64,000 nt of DNA from Brevundimonas intermedia (GCF_027922165.1 NZ_BSFD01000011.1:702620-766619); one strand, 5' to 3'. Shown: positions 51,361 to 61,702, numbered from the stretch's first letter. Numbers and translations are program-made. Notes: a model not told the origin generated them from the sequence alone.

Positions 51361-53193
51361 TTACACTTTGATCGGCACGGCCGTGCGGATGTGGACGTCC
51401 TTCAGCTGGCGCTCTTCCGCCTCGGTCGGAGCATTCATAAGCAGATCCTCGCCCTGCTGGTTCAGCGGGAAGGCGATGACTTCGCGGATGGCCGTCTCGC
51501 CGGCCAGCAGCATGACGATTCGGTCGATGCCGGGAGCCAGGCCGCCGTGCGGCGGCGCGCCGTAGCGGAAGGCGTTCAGCATGCCGCCGAACTGTTCCTC
51601 GACCACCGAGGCGTCGTAGCCGGCGATCTGGAAGGCCTTCAGCATGATCTCGGCCTTGTGGTTCCGGATCGCGCCCGAGCACAGCTCATAGCCGTTGCAG
51701 ACGATGTCGTACTGGAAGGCGCGGATGGTCAGCGGGTCCTGGGTCTCCAGGGCCTCCAGACCGCCCTGCGGCATCGAGAAGGGGTTGTGGCTGAAATCGA
51801 CCTTCTTCTCTTCTTCCGACCATTCGAACATCGGGAAATCGACGATCCAGCAGAATTTGAACTGGTTCTCGTCGACCAGCTTCAGTTCCGTGCCCACGCG
51901 GGTGCGGGCCAAGCCGGCGAACTTGGCGAAGACCGACGGCAGGCCGGCGACGAAGAAGGCAGCGTCGCCCTGGCCCAGACCCAGCGACGACATCAGGGCC
52001 TCGGTGGGCTCCTGGCCCAGGTTCTTGGCGATGGGACCGCCCCAGGCGCCCTGGTCGTCCGACCAGAAGATATAGCCCAGACCCGGCTGGCCCTCGCCCT
52101 GCGCCCAGGAGTTCATGCGATCGCAGAAGGCGCGCGAACCGCCGGTCGGCGCCGGGATGGCCCAGACGGCGTTCTTCTCGTCCGCGCCCAGGATCTTGGC
52201 GAACAGGCCGAAGCCGCCGTCGCGGAAGTGGTCGGACACCACCTGCATCTTGATCGGGTTGCGCAGGTCCGGCTTGTCCGAACCATACCAGGCCATCGAC
52301 TGGGCGTAGGTCAGGCGCTCGAAGCCCTTGTGCTCGAACGTCTCGCCGAAGTCGTTGGTGAAGACATGGGCGCCGTCGATGGGCGACACCGGCTTGCCCT
52401 CGCCGAACTCTTCGAACACGCCGTGCATCAGCGGCTCGATGGCGGCGAAGACGTCTTCCTGGGTCACAAAGCTCATCTCGACGTCGAGCTGGTAGAATTC
52501 CAGCGAACGGTCGGCGCGCAGGTCCTCGTCACGGAAGCAGGGGGCGATCTGGAAATAGCGGTCGAAGCCCGAGACCATCAGCAGCTGCTTGAACTGCTGC
52601 GGCGCTTGCGGCAGCGCATAGAACTTGCCGGGGTGCAGACGCGACGGCACCAGGAAGTCGCGCGCGCCCTCCGGCGACGAGGCGGTCAGGATCGGCGTCT
52701 GGTACTCCAGGAAGCCCTGGGCGACCATGCGCTGGCGGATCGAGGAGATGACCCGGGAGCGCAGCACAATGTTCTTGTGCAGCCGCTCGCGACGCAGGTC
52801 GAGGAAGCGGTTGGCCAGGCGGATGTCCTCAGGATACTCCTGATCGCCGAAGACCGGCATCGGCAGTTCGGCGGCTTCCGACAGAACCTCGACCCCCTGG
52901 ACGCGGACTTCGACCTCGCCGGTCGGCAGGTTGGGGTTCACCACGGATGCGTCCCGGGCGACGACCTCGCCGTCGATCTTGATCACGCTCTCGGCGCGCA
53001 AACGCTCGACCGCCGCGAAGCCCGGCGTCTCCGGGTGCAGCACCAGTTGCGTCAGGCCGTAGTGATCGCGCAGATCGATGAACAGCAGGCCGCCGTGATC
53101 GCGCTTGCGGTGCACCCAGCCGGACAGGCGGACGGTGGAACCGGCGTCGGAGGCGCGCAGAGCGCCGCAGGTATGGGAGCGGTAGGCGTGCAT
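51361..53193 (-). CDS. aspS: Aspartyl-tRNA synthetase, likely non-discriminating (Asp/Asn)
   Basis: 610 residues. The anticodon-binding OB fold starts [18 protein letters not shown] and [20 protein letters not shown]; the class II catalytic core includes [40 protein letters not shown] (motif 2) and [19 protein letters not shown] (motif 3). The His in RKRDHGG, where discriminating E. coli-type enzymes have Leu, is a marker of AspRS that charges both tRNA-Asp and tRNA-Asn. GatCAB, encoded here too, then amidates Asp-tRNA(Asn). The start at 53193 matches family length. Confidence 0.96.
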   Translation of the reverse strand: MHAYRSHTCGALRASDAGSTVRLSGWVHRKRDHGGLLFIDLRDHYGLTQLVLHPETPGFAAVERLRAESVIKIDGEVVARDASVVNPNLPTGEVEVRVQGVEVLSEAAELPMPVFGDQEYPEDIRLANRFLDLRRERLHKNIVLRSRVISSIRQRMVAQGFLEYQTPILTASSPEGARDFLVPSRLHPGKFYALPQAPQQFKQLLMVSGFDRYFQIAPCFRDEDLRADRSLEFYQLDVEMSFVTQEDVFAAIEPLMHGVFEEFGEGKPVSPIDGAHVFTNDFGETFEHKGFERLTYAQSMAWYGSDKPDLRNPIKMQVVSDHFRDGGFGLFAKILGADEKNAVWAIPAPTGGSRAFCDRMNSWAQGEGQPGLGYIFWSDDQGAWGGPIAKNLGQEPTEALMSSLGLGQGDAAFFVAGLPSVFAKFAGLARTRVGTELKLVDENQFKFCWIVDFPMFEWSEEEKKVDFSHNPFSMPQGGLEALETQDPLTIRAFQYDIVCNGYELCSGAIRNHKAEIMLKAFQIAGYDASVVEEQFGGMLNAFRYGAPPHGGLAPGIDRIVMLLAGETAIREVIAFPLNQQGEDLLMNAPTEAEERQLKDVHIRTAVPIKV

Positions 53194-53355
53194 GAACAGA
53201 CCGTCTGGAAATCTGGCGGTGGAATCTGACGCCTCAGGCGCCTGAAATCGAAGCGGCGTAGGGCGCATCATCGCCCCGGAAAGTCAAGGTTTCAGCCGTT
53301 GCAAACCCCGCCTCCGCGCGCGATAGCGGTCCAGTCATCCGTTCGAGGCCACGCC

Positions 53356-53643
53356 ATGTTCATCGTCACCATCACCTACACCCAGCCCATCGAGGCCATT
53401 GAGGCGAAGACCGTCGAGCACCGCGAATGGCTGGACATCCATGTCGCCAGCGGCCTGATCATCGCCGCCGGCCCCATGGTTCCGCGCACCGGCGGCATAC
53501 TCGTTGTCCGCAGCGGGGGCACGAAGGAAGAGCTGGAAACCCTGCTGAAGGACGATCCCTTCCAGGTCCACGGCCTGGCCGAGTACGTGGTCACGGAGTT
53601 CAAGGCGGGCAAGCTGAACCCCGCCCTGGTCGAGTTCGCCTGA
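53356..53643 (+). CDS. YciI-like protein
   Basis: 95 residues with a dimeric alpha/beta-barrel ferredoxin-like fold. MFIVTITYTQPIEAIEAKTV, EHREWLDIHVASGLIIAAGP and DPFQVHGLAEYVVTEF match the YciI family, including the conserved His-x-x-Trp/Asp pair (His22, Asp26) that suggests a reaction of unknown type. The start at 53356 gives a family-length protein. Confidence 0.87.
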   Translation: MFIVTITYTQPIEAIEAKTVEHREWLDIHVASGLIIAAGPMVPRTGGILVVRSGGTKEELETLLKDDPFQVHGLAEYVVTEFKAGKLNPALVEFA

Positions 53644-53729
53644 TTTCATCCACAGTGGGGACTGTCCCTCCCCGCTACCAACAGGTCCGGCGTGACGCGG
53701 TTCGTCCGAGGCTCTGCTATGACAGTCTC

Positions 53730-54416
53730 ATGTCCGCGCAGAGCGCCCTGATCCGAACGACCGCCGAACAGCTGCGCCTGCCGCTGGAACGCCCGCTCGT
53801 GGGCGAGGCTTTCGTGACGTCCGACAGCAACGCCAAAGCCATACGGGTCCTGTCCCGCTGGCCCGACGGCGCTGGCCCAGTCTTGGCCCTGTACGGCCCC
53901 GCTGGTTCGGGCAAGAGCCGGATCGCCGCCGACTGGGCCGAACGGGTCGGCGCCGTGCCGCTGAACGGCGTCGAAGCCGCCCTGGTCGATCCGATGGAGT
54001 TGGAGGGTCGTCCCATCCTGCTGGACTGCGCGCGCGACGCCGACGACGAGAGTCTGTTTCATATGATCAACCTGGCCCAGGCGGGCGGCGGCGCCCTGCT
54101 GCTGGTGGATCGCGCACCGCCCAGGACCTGGTCGGCCGATCTGCCCGACCTGCGCTCGCGCCTTGACGCGGTGCGCACCGTCGCGATCGACGCGCCCGAC
54201 GACGCGGTTCTGTCCGCCATATTGCGCGCCCGGTTCGCCGAGCGCAGCATTACGCCGTCAGAGGATGTAATCGACTATCTGGTCCGCCGCCTGGATCGGT
54301 CGGCCGATACGGCTGCGGCTGTGGTCGCCCGCCTAGACGCCCTGCACCGCCCAGTGACCCGCGTCCTGGCTCGCCAGGCGCTGGACCAGATGGACGCTGA
54401 CGCCGAGACCGACTGA
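53730..54416 (+). CDS. hdaA: DnaA regulatory inactivator HdaA
   Basis: 228 residues. The N-terminal QLRLPLERP is the sliding-clamp-binding motif, followed by an AAA+ domain with Walker A GPAGSGKSR and late motifs ILRARFAERSITPSEDVIDY and VARLDALHRPVTRVLARQAL. With the clamp, HdaA stimulates ATP hydrolysis by DnaA and limits re-initiation. In Caulobacter the gene likewise lies by ppk. The Walker B segment (PILLDCARDAD) is unusual, with Cys-Ala in place of the usual Asp-Asp or Glu. Confidence 0.88.
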   Translation: MSAQSALIRTTAEQLRLPLERPLVGEAFVTSDSNAKAIRVLSRWPDGAGPVLALYGPAGSGKSRIAADWAERVGAVPLNGVEAALVDPMELEGRPILLDCARDADDESLFHMINLAQAGGGALLLVDRAPPRTWSADLPDLRSRLDAVRTVAIDAPDDAVLSAILRARFAERSITPSEDVIDYLVRRLDRSADTAAAVVARLDALHRPVTRVLARQALDQMDADAETD

Positions 54417-54435
54417 GAGTCCATGGTATGGTCCG

Positions 54436-54576
54436 TCAGATCCCACGCCGCCGGCGACGCTTCAATCTGCGGTAAATCCGCTTCGGAGTCGGCTGTCCCA
54501 ACATGTCCCAGCCAATCACGAGAGCCGCCGTTCCGACGACCAAGGCTATGAACAAAAACGCCACTAAGGCCTCCAC
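54436..54576 (-). CDS. Small 46-residue membrane protein
   Basis: A short gene in the hdaA-ppk gap, read on the minus strand. A GTG at 54576, preceded by AGGTAG seven bases away, opens VEALVAFLFIALVVGTAALV, a single membrane helix. Next comes DMLGQPTPKRIYRRLKRR and a five-Arg tail, which gives a strongly basic cytoplasmic end. Its hydrophobic-then-basic layout is unlikely by chance. It is too short for normal gene finding. Function unknown. Confidence 0.55.
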   Translation of the reverse strand: MEALVAFLFIALVVGTAALVIGWDMLGQPTPKRIYRRLKRRRRRGI

Positions 54577-54613
54577 GTCGATCTACCTACGGGAGCCTGA
54601 ATCTTAACCACAA

Positions 54614-54652
54614 CTTCGCAAGTGCGAGAAGCCCCTTCGCATATGCGAAGGG
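54614..54652. promoter_or_regulatory. Tandem dyads upstream of ppk
   Basis: CCCTTCGCATATGCGAAGGG (54633-54652) is a perfect 20-base palindrome. Just before it, CTTCGCA-AG-TGCGAGAAG (54614-54631) is an imperfect version of the same dyad. The two centres are about 20-21 bases apart, two helical turns, as for a regulator binding twice on one face. They sit 63-101 bases before the ppk start. Confidence 0.72.
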
Positions 54653-54714
54653 CAGTTGATGAAAATGTCAGTGCCCCGCTTGCGGCCGTCACAGTGGCGC
54701 GCGAGAACCGGGTC

Positions 54715-56931
54715 ATGACCGACGCCGCGATCCACGACGCCACACGGGGTGAAGAAGTCCCCGCCTCCCGCGCCCCTCAATTGGCGCTGAATGAGGAGCT
54801 GATGGCCTCGCCCACTCGGTTCTTCAATCGAGAGATTTCCTGGCTGGCTTTCAACGAGCGCGTGCTGGAAGAAGCGGCCAATCCGAACCATCCCCTGCTC
54901 GAGCGGCTCCGGTTCGTTTCCATCTCGGCCAATAACCTCGATGAGTTCTTTATGACCCGCGTGGCGGGACTTAAGGGCCAATTGCGCGAACGTGTCCGGG
55001 TCCTGTCGGCCGACGGTTTGACCCCCGCCGAACAGCTTGAGCGGATCAATATCTCAGCCGGCGAACTGATGGCCGAGCAACAGATACGCTGGCGCCAGTT
55101 GAAGAAGGAATTGGCCACCGCAGGCATCGAGGTGGTCGATCGAAACCGTCTGACCAAGACCGAGAAGGACCGGCTGGAGCCCGAGTTCCTGAACCAGCTG
55201 TTCGCCGTCCTGACCCCCCTGGCCATCGACCCGGCCCACCCCTTCCCCTTCCTACCCAATCTGGGTTTCTCGCTGGCTCTGAAGCTGAAGCGCAAGGGCG
55301 AGACCAAGACCTTCTACGCCCTTGTGCCGGTGCCGACACAGGTGCGGCGCTTCTGGGAACTGCCGACCGACGGCCGTTCGGCGCCGGGTCGCAAGCGGTT
55401 CATCACGCTGGAAAACGTGCTGCTGCTGTTCATCGACCACCTGTTCCCCGGCTGCGAGGTTCTGGAGAAGGGCCTGCTTCGCCTGATCCGCGACAGCGAT
55501 ATCGAGATCGAGGAAGAGGCAGAAGACCTGGTGCTCGAGTTCGAAGAAGCTCTGAAGCAGCGTCGTCTGGGCTCGGTGGTGCGCGTCAAGATCGAGGCCT
55601 CAATGCCCGCCGATCTGCGCGACTTCATCGTGGGCGAACTGGAGGCGGCGCCCCAGGACGTGGTGCTGGTCGACGGCATGCTGGGCCTGGCCCAACTGTC
55701 GGACCTGATACCCGGCGGCCATCCGGACCTGAAGTTCAAGGGCTATGAGCCGCGCTATCCCGAACGCGTCCGCGACAATGGCGGCGACGTCTTCGCCGCC
55801 ATCCGCGAGAAGGATCTGCTGATCCACCACCCGTTCGAGAGCTTCGACGTGGTGGTGCAGTTCCTGCGTCAGGCAGCGCGGGATCCGAACGTCATCGCCA
55901 TCAAACAGACCCTGTATCGCACCTCCAAGGACAGCCCCATCGTCGCCGCCCTGATCGAGGCGGCCGAAAACGGCAAGAACGTCACCGCCCTGGTCGAGTT
56001 GAAGGCCCGGTTCGACGAGGAGGCCAATCTGCGCTGGGCCCGCGCCATGGAACGGGCCGGGGTCCACGTCGTCTTCGGCTTCGTTGAATACAAGACCCAC
56101 GCCAAGCTGAGCGTCGTGGTGCGCCGCGAGGGCGACGCTCTGCGCACCTACTGCCATTTCGGCACCGGCAACTATCACCCGGTGACGGCCAAGATTTACA
56201 CGGACCTGTCGCTGTTCTCGTGCGACCCCGTCCTTGGCCGCGACGCCAGCCGGGTGTTCAACTACATCACCGGCTACGCCACCCCGGACGAGCTTGAAGC
56301 CCTGGTGGTCTCGCCGCTGAACATGAAATCCACCCTGATCGAACTGATCGGCAAGGAGATGTCGGCCGCCGCCATGGGCAAGCCGGCCGCCATCTGGGTC
56401 AAGCTGAACTCGCTGGTGGACCCCCAGATTATCGACGCCCTGTACCGCGCCAGCCAGTGGGGCGTACGGATCGACCTGGTGGTGCGCGGCATCTGTTGCC
56501 TGCGCCCCGGTGTTCCGGGCCTGTCCGAGAACATCCGCGTCAAGTCGATCGTGGGCCGCTTCCTTGAGCATAGCCGCATCGTCTGTTTCGCCAACGGCAA
56601 GGATCTGCCGCACGACAAGGCCAAGGTCTTCATCTCCTCGGCCGACTGGATGACGCGCAACCTGGATCGCCGGGTCGAGCTGATGACCCCGATCCGCAAC
56701 GCCACGGTCCACGACCAGGTCTTGGACCAGATCATGGTCGCCAATCTGAAGGATGACGCACAAAGCTGGGTGCTGGACGCCGAAGGGCGCTATACGCGGG
56801 TCCAGGCCGCCGATCCCGAACGGCCGTTCTCGGCTCATAAATACTTCATGACCAATCCCAGCCTGTCGGGCCGCGGTCGCAAGGTGAAGACCCTGCCCGA
56901 AGCCCTGCGTTATGAACGTCCCGGCCGCTGA
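54715..56931 (+). CDS. ppk: Polyphosphate kinase 1
   Basis: 738 residues. PPK1 makes polyphosphate from ATP through a phosphohistidine. The N domain opens [20 protein letters not shown], followed by [20 protein letters not shown]; the phospholipase-D-like halves carry [14 protein letters not shown], the autophosphorylated His462 in [16 protein letters not shown] and [11 protein letters not shown]. The start at 54715 is the family-typical one; a longer version would begin in the dyad region. The stop overlaps the start of ppx (TGATG). Confidence 0.96.
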   Translation: MTDAAIHDATRGEEVPASRAPQLALNEELMASPTRFFNREISWLAFNERVLEEAANPNHPLLERLRFVSISANNLDEFFMTRVAGLKGQLRERVRVLSADGLTPAEQLERINISAGELMAEQQIRWRQLKKELATAGIEVVDRNRLTKTEKDRLEPEFLNQLFAVLTPLAIDPAHPFPFLPNLGFSLALKLKRKGETKTFYALVPVPTQVRRFWELPTDGRSAPGRKRFITLENVLLLFIDHLFPGCEVLEKGLLRLIRDSDIEIEEEAEDLVLEFEEALKQRRLGSVVRVKIEASMPADLRDFIVGELEAAPQDVVLVDGMLGLAQLSDLIPGGHPDLKFKGYEPRYPERVRDNGGDVFAAIREKDLLIHHPFESFDVVVQFLRQAARDPNVIAIKQTLYRTSKDSPIVAALIEAAENGKNVTALVELKARFDEEANLRWARAMERAGVHVVFGFVEYKTHAKLSVVVRREGDALRTYCHFGTGNYHPVTAKIYTDLSLFSCDPVLGRDASRVFNYITGYATPDELEALVVSPLNMKSTLIELIGKEMSAAAMGKPAAIWVKLNSLVDPQIIDALYRASQWGVRIDLVVRGICCLRPGVPGLSENIRVKSIVGRFLEHSRIVCFANGKDLPHDKAKVFISSADWMTRNLDRRVELMTPIRNATVHDQVLDQIMVANLKDDAQSWVLDAEGRYTRVQAADPERPFSAHKYFMTNPSLSGRGRKVKTLPEALRYERPGR

Positions 56932-58418
56932 TGGCCGATCTGGCGCTTATCGGCCGCGATGTCGCGGCCATCGACATCGGCTCCAACTCGGTCCGTTTGG
57001 TGCTCTACCGGCTGGAGGGCCGGGCGATCTGGACCGTGTTCAATGAAAAGGTCCTGGCCGGCCTCGGCCGCGACCTCCCGACGACCGGCAAACTGTCCGC
57101 CGAAGGCGTGGTCTTGGCCATGACGGCGCTGCGTCGCTTCGCCGCCGTTCTGGAGGGCGTGCGGCCTGACGCCACCCTGATCGCCGCCACCGCCGCCGTG
57201 CGCGAGGCCGAAGACGGGCCGGAGTTCTGCCAGCGCGTCGCGGCGGAAACCGGCCTGCAAATCCGCGTCCTCTCGGGCGAGGAAGAGGCGAAATACGCCG
57301 CCATGGGCGTCCTGGCCGGCGCGCCCGACGCCCACGGCGTCTCGGCCGACATGGGCGGCGCCAGCCTGGAGCTGACGCGCCTGAACGGAGACGGGGTCGA
57401 GCACGGCCTGACCCTGCCGCTGGGCCCCTTCGCCTTGGCCGAGGGCAAGGGCTTCGACGCCGATCGCATCAGGGCTCGGATCGATCAGAGGCTGAAACCG
57501 ATTGCGGCCCAGTTCCAGACCGACCGGCTCTACGCCGTCGGCGGCGCGTGGCGCACCCTGGCCCAGGTCCATATGGCGCTGAAATCCTATCCGCTGAAGG
57601 TCGTCCACCAGTACCAGATGACGGCTGAAGAGGCGCTGGAGACCGCGCGGCTGGTCGCGCACCAGTCGGCGGCCGGACTGGCGAAACTGCCCGGCGTGTC
57701 CAAGAAGCGCGCCGAGACCCTGCCCTACGCCGGCCTGGTGCTGGAAGGCCTGATCAAGCATCTGAACCTGAAAGGGATCGAGATGTCCGCCTGGGGCGTG
57801 CGCGAGGGCTTGCTGTTCGACACCTTGGACGAAGAGACTCGCGCCGCCGACCCCCTGCTGGCGGGATGCGCTGCTCTGGGCGGGCGACAGGGGATCGACG
57901 CGGCCCTGCCCGGCGCTCTGAAGGGCTGGATGTCCGACATCCTCGCCGCACTGCCCAAGGCTTTCGGGGAGCCCCGGGACTCCATCCTGACCGCCGCCGC
58001 CTGCCGTCTTTCCGACCTGGGCGCCCGGCTGCATCCCGACCACCGGCTGGAGCTGGCCTTCGACCAGGTGCTGCGCGCGCCGGTCGCCGGCGTCAGCCAT
58101 GCGGAACGCGCCTTCCTGGCCGCCGTCATGAACGCCCGCTACGGCGGCGGCGCGGCCACGCCTCAACCGGACATCATCACCCGCCTGTTGAACGAGGACG
58201 CCGCCAAACGTGCTCGCGCCCTGGGCCTGGCCATCCGCCTGGCCTGCGACCTATCGGGCCGGTCATCCCAGCTCCTGGCCAATGCTACGGCGACGGTGAA
58301 GGGCGCCGACCTCAACCTGACGGCCACGGACGGCTACGCCGACCTGCTGCTGGGCGAACAGACGAAGAAGCGCGCCAAGGCGTTGGCCGAGGCGATGGGA
58401 CTGGGCCTGTCGATCTAG
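56931..58418 (+). CDS. ppx: Exopolyphosphatase/pppGpp phosphohydrolase (Ppx/GppA family)
   Basis: 495 residues. The actin-like ATPase domain shows VAAIDIGSNSVRLVLYRLEG, ATAAVREAEDGPEF, RVLSGEEEAKYAAMGV and SADMGGASLELTRL, which bind polyphosphate or pppGpp. The HD-like C-terminal domain includes KKRAETLPYAGLVLEGLIKH. The start overlaps ppk, so synthesis and breakdown of polyphosphate are translationally coupled. Polyphosphatase versus pppGpp hydrolase activity cannot be told from sequence. Confidence 0.93.
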   Translation: MADLALIGRDVAAIDIGSNSVRLVLYRLEGRAIWTVFNEKVLAGLGRDLPTTGKLSAEGVVLAMTALRRFAAVLEGVRPDATLIAATAAVREAEDGPEFCQRVAAETGLQIRVLSGEEEAKYAAMGVLAGAPDAHGVSADMGGASLELTRLNGDGVEHGLTLPLGPFALAEGKGFDADRIRARIDQRLKPIAAQFQTDRLYAVGGAWRTLAQVHMALKSYPLKVVHQYQMTAEEALETARLVAHQSAAGLAKLPGVSKKRAETLPYAGLVLEGLIKHLNLKGIEMSAWGVREGLLFDTLDEETRAADPLLAGCAALGGRQGIDAALPGALKGWMSDILAALPKAFGEPRDSILTAAACRLSDLGARLHPDHRLELAFDQVLRAPVAGVSHAERAFLAAVMNARYGGGAATPQPDIITRLLNEDAAKRARALGLAIRLACDLSGRSSQLLANATATVKGADLNLTATDGYADLLLGEQTKKRAKALAEAMGLGLSI

Positions 58419-58467
58419 ACAGCTGGCCGAACAAGGTTCAGCCTTTCGTCGAACGAGAGGAACACTC

Positions 58468-58833
58468 ATGCCCGTGACCGGAATCGGCGGCTTCTTCTTC
58501 CGCGCCCAGGACCCGCAGGCGCTTTCGGCCTGGTATCTGAAACACCTGGGCGTCGGCGCGCCCGAGGGCCAATTCCTGTGGGATCAGCAGGCGGGGCCGA
58601 CCGTCTTCTCGCCGTTCAAGGAGACGACCGACTATTTCGCCGAAGACAAGCGCTGGATGCTGAACCTGCGCGTCGAAGGCTTGGACGCCCTGCTCACGTC
58701 CCTGAAAGCCGCAGGCGTAGAGGTCGTAACCAAGGACGACTGGGACGCCAGCCCCGAGGTCGGTCGCTTCGCCCGCATCCACGACCCCGAGGGCAATCCT
58801 ATCGAACTGTGGGAGCCGCCGGCGGGCGGCTAG
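58468..58833 (+). CDS. VOC-superfamily (glyoxalase-like) protein
   Basis: 121 residues with two beta-alpha-beta-beta-beta modules. MPVTGIGGFFFRAQDPQALS opens the first, with AWYLKHLGV. The second has ARIHDPEGNPIELWEPP, which carries the usual metal Glu. A strong purine-rich site (GAGAGGAACACTC) lies upstream. Substrate unknown; small stand-alone VOC proteins include glyoxalases, dioxygenases and antibiotic-resistance enzymes. Confidence 0.87.
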   Translation: MPVTGIGGFFFRAQDPQALSAWYLKHLGVGAPEGQFLWDQQAGPTVFSPFKETTDYFAEDKRWMLNLRVEGLDALLTSLKAAGVEVVTKDDWDASPEVGRFARIHDPEGNPIELWEPPAGG

Positions 58834-59981
58834 CCCTCGATCTCGACGACCTCGACGCGCGCGCCGCTCAGCACCAGGGCGATCTCGCCCCGCTTCAGCT
58901 TCAGCGCATCCTCGCCGAAGATCTGACGCCGCCAGCCCTTCAGCGCATCCACATCGGCGTCGTCGGCGACGGCGATCTTTTCCAGATCGGCCACGGTGGC
59001 GATCAGCTTGGACGCGACGCCGGCGTTGTCGCTCTTGGCCTTCAGAAGCACCTTCAGCAGTTCGACCACCGACGGCGGCGCGGGCTGACGGTGCGCCGGA
59101 CGCTCCATGTCAGGGGCGTGTGATTCGGGATCGGCCAGGACGCGCTTCAGTTCCTCGGCCAGTTCCAGGCCCAGGCGGGACCCGCCGAAACCCTTGGGCA
59201 CCGAGCGCAGTCGGTTGAAGGCCTCGGGGTCGGTCGGAGTCTGTTGCGCGACCTCGTCGATGCCCTCGTCCTTCAGAATGCGGCCGCGCGGCTGGTCGCG
59301 CTCCTGCGCCGCACGCTCGCGCCAGACGGCCACAGCCTTGAAGGCGGCCAGATATTTGGCCGAGAACTTCTTGGGCTTCAGCCGCTTCCAGGCGTTTTCG
59401 GGATTGGTGTCGTACAGGGCCGGATCGACCTGGCTCTCCATCTCCGACATTACCCAGTCCAGCCGTCCCTCCTTCTTCAGCCGATCGCGCAGCTTCGGAT
59501 AGAGGGCCGCCAGATGGGTCACGTCGCCCAGGGCATAGACCAGCTGGCTGTCCGACAGCGGGCGTCGCGCCCAGTCGGTGAAGCGGCTGCCCTTGTCCAG
59601 TTCGACGCGCAGCATCTGCCGCACGAGAGAATCATAGGCGACCTGTTCCCCGAATCCGGCCGCCATGGCGGCGACCTGGGTGTCGAACATCGGCTTGGGC
59701 ATGGCGCCCAAACGCACGAAGATTTCGACGTCCTGTCGACAGGCGTGGAACACCTTGATGATGTTGGGATCGCGCAACAGGTCCAGGAAGGGCTCCAGGT
59801 CCAGGCCGTCGGCCATAGGATCGATGATCCCGGCGTGATCGGCGGACGCGGCCTGGATCAGGCACAGCCTGGGCCAGTAGGTCGTTTCCCGCATGAACTC
59901 GGTGTCGACCGTAATAAACGGGGCGGTGGCGAGGCGGGCGCAAAAATCGGCCAGCGCCTCATTGGTGGTGATCGGCGTCAT
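58830..59981 (-). CDS. rnd: Ribonuclease D
   Basis: 383 residues. The DEDD 3'-exonuclease domain has FITVDTEFMRETTYWPRLCL (Asp, Glu), KVFHACRQDVEIF (Asp) and LVYALGDVTHLAALYPKL (the Y-x3-D motif), and is followed by an HRDC domain (AVWRERAAQERDQPRGRILK). It trims tRNA and other stable RNA 3' ends. The start at 59981 is the standard N-terminus; the 79-base gap to divergent purM must hold both promoters. The end overlaps the VOC gene by four bases. Confidence 0.95.
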   Translation of the reverse strand: MTPITTNEALADFCARLATAPFITVDTEFMRETTYWPRLCLIQAASADHAGIIDPMADGLDLEPFLDLLRDPNIIKVFHACRQDVEIFVRLGAMPKPMFDTQVAAMAAGFGEQVAYDSLVRQMLRVELDKGSRFTDWARRPLSDSQLVYALGDVTHLAALYPKLRDRLKKEGRLDWVMSEMESQVDPALYDTNPENAWKRLKPKKFSAKYLAAFKAVAVWRERAAQERDQPRGRILKDEGIDEVAQQTPTDPEAFNRLRSVPKGFGGSRLGLELAEELKRVLADPESHAPDMERPAHRQPAPPSVVELLKVLLKAKSDNAGVASKLIATVADLEKIAVADDADVDALKGWRRQIFGEDALKLKRGEIALVLSGARVEVVEIEG

Positions 59982-60060
59982 TCCGATGCTATAGCCCCCC
60001 GCAACCCACCTGTGGCAAGAGCCGCGCTGCATTTCCGCCCCGATTCCAGGCCCGAACACC

Positions 60061-61098
60061 ATGAGCGACACCCAAAAGCCTCTCGAAAACGGCCTGACCT
60101 ACGCCGATGCGGGCGTGGACATCGACGCAGGCGAGATGCTGGTCGAACACATCAAGCCCCTGGCCAAGTCCACGGCGCGCCCCGGTTCAGAGCCCTCGCT
60201 GGGCGGATTCGGCGCCCTGTTCGACCTGAAGGCCGCCGGGTTCGAGGATCCGCTGATCGTCACCACCACCGACGGCGTCGGCACCAAGCTGAAGATCGCT
60301 ATCGAAACCGGCCGTCATGACGGCGTCGGGATCGACCTGGTCGCCATGTGCGTCAACGATCTACTGGCCCAGGGCGCCGAGCCTCTACTGTTCCTCGACT
60401 ATTACGCCACGGGCCGGCTTGAGATCGACGCCGCCCGCCGCGTCGTCGCCGGCATCGCCGAGGGCTGTCGCCAGGCCGGCTGCGCTCTGGTGGGCGGCGA
60501 AACCGCAGAAATGCCGGGCATGTACACCGACGGCGACTATGATCTCGCCGGCTTCAGCCTGGGCGCGGTCGAGCGCGGCCACGCCCTCCCCTATCTGGAT
60601 CGTCAGGCGGCCGGCGACATCATCATCGGCCTGGCCTCCACCGGCCCGCACTCGAACGGCTATTCGCTGGTGCGCAAGGTTGTCGAGAAGTCCGGCCTGG
60701 CCTGGGGCGACGACGCCCCCTTCGCCAAGGACCGCTCGCTGGCCCAGGCCCTGATGGAGCCGACCCGCATCTATGTGAAGCCGGTCCTGCCCCTGATGAA
60801 GGCCGGCCTGGTCAAGGGCGCGGCCCACATCACAGGCGGCGGCCTGATCGAAAACCCGCCCCGCTGCATCGCCGAGGGTCTGAAGGCTTCGTTCGACTGG
60901 GACAGCTGGCCCATGCCCCAGGTCTTCCAGTGGCTGGCCGAAACCGGCGGCATCAGCGACCACGAGATGCGCCGCACCTTCAATTGCGGCGTCGGCTTCA
61001 TGCTGATCGTCGCGCCGGAGAACGCCGAGCCGGTTCTGGCCGCCCTGCTCAACGCGGGCGAAGTCGCCTTCGTCTGCGGACAGCTGGAAGCGGCCTGA
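60061..61098 (+). CDS. purM: Phosphoribosylformylglycinamidine cyclo-ligase
   Basis: 345 residues. PurM forms aminoimidazole ribotide in purine synthesis. [80 protein letters not shown] and [20 protein letters not shown] are standard PurM/PurL-type ATP-grasp motifs. It is directly followed by purN, four bases after its stop. Confidence 0.97.
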   Translation: MSDTQKPLENGLTYADAGVDIDAGEMLVEHIKPLAKSTARPGSEPSLGGFGALFDLKAAGFEDPLIVTTTDGVGTKLKIAIETGRHDGVGIDLVAMCVNDLLAQGAEPLLFLDYYATGRLEIDAARRVVAGIAEGCRQAGCALVGGETAEMPGMYTDGDYDLAGFSLGAVERGHALPYLDRQAAGDIIIGLASTGPHSNGYSLVRKVVEKSGLAWGDDAPFAKDRSLAQALMEPTRIYVKPVLPLMKAGLVKGAAHITGGGLIENPPRCIAEGLKASFDWDSWPMPQVFQWLAETGGISDHEMRRTFNCGVGFMLIVAPENAEPVLAALLNAGEVAFVCGQLEAA

Positions 61099-61102
61099 TC
61101 TC

Positions 61103-61687
61103 GTGAAGACGCGCGTCGCCGTCCTGATCTCCGGGGCCGGCTCCAACATGGCGGCCCTGATCGACGCCGGTCAGGGCGCCGACAGCGGCTATGAAGTCGC
61201 CCTGGTCGTTTCGAACGTCGAAGGCGCGGGCGGCCTGGCCATCGCCGCGGCCAAGGGCGTCGAAACGGTCGCCGTTCCGCACAAGCCCTTCGGCAAGGAC
61301 CGCGAGGCGCACGAGCGCGTCGTGGACGAGGCTCTGCGCGCCGCCGGCGTCGAAGTCATCGCCCTGGCCGGATACATGCGCGTCCTGACGCCCTGGCTGG
61401 TCGGCGGCTGGCGCGGCCGGATGCTGAACATCCACCCCAGCCTGCTGCCGCTGTATCCCGGCCTCGACACCCACGCCCGCGCCATCGCCGCCGGCGACGC
61501 CGAGGCCGGCTGCACCGTTCACCTGGTCACCGAAGGCGTCGATGAAGGCCCGATCCTGGGCCAGGCCCGCGTGCCGATCGTCGATGGCGACACGCCCGCC
61601 AGCCTGGCCGAACGGGTCAAGACGGCGGAGCATCGGCTTTATCCGCAGATACTGGGTGCGTTCTGCAGGGGTCTGGAACGGGGCTGA
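61103..61687 (+). CDS. purN: Phosphoribosylglycinamide formyltransferase
   Basis: 194 residues. The GTG at 61103 opens KTRVAVLISGAGSNMAALID. The catalytic Asn-His-Asp set is present: MLNIHPSLLPLYPGLDTHAR (Asn, His) and TVHLVTEGVDEGPILGQARV (Asp). PurN formylates GAR with 10-formyl-THF. It follows purM after four bases in an operon. Confidence 0.96.
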   Translation: MKTRVAVLISGAGSNMAALIDAGQGADSGYEVALVVSNVEGAGGLAIAAAKGVETVAVPHKPFGKDREAHERVVDEALRAAGVEVIALAGYMRVLTPWLVGGWRGRMLNIHPSLLPLYPGLDTHARAIAAGDAEAGCTVHLVTEGVDEGPILGQARVPIVDGDTPASLAERVKTAEHRLYPQILGAFCRGLERG

Positions 61688-61702
61688 ACCCTGCCCTCCA
61701 TT

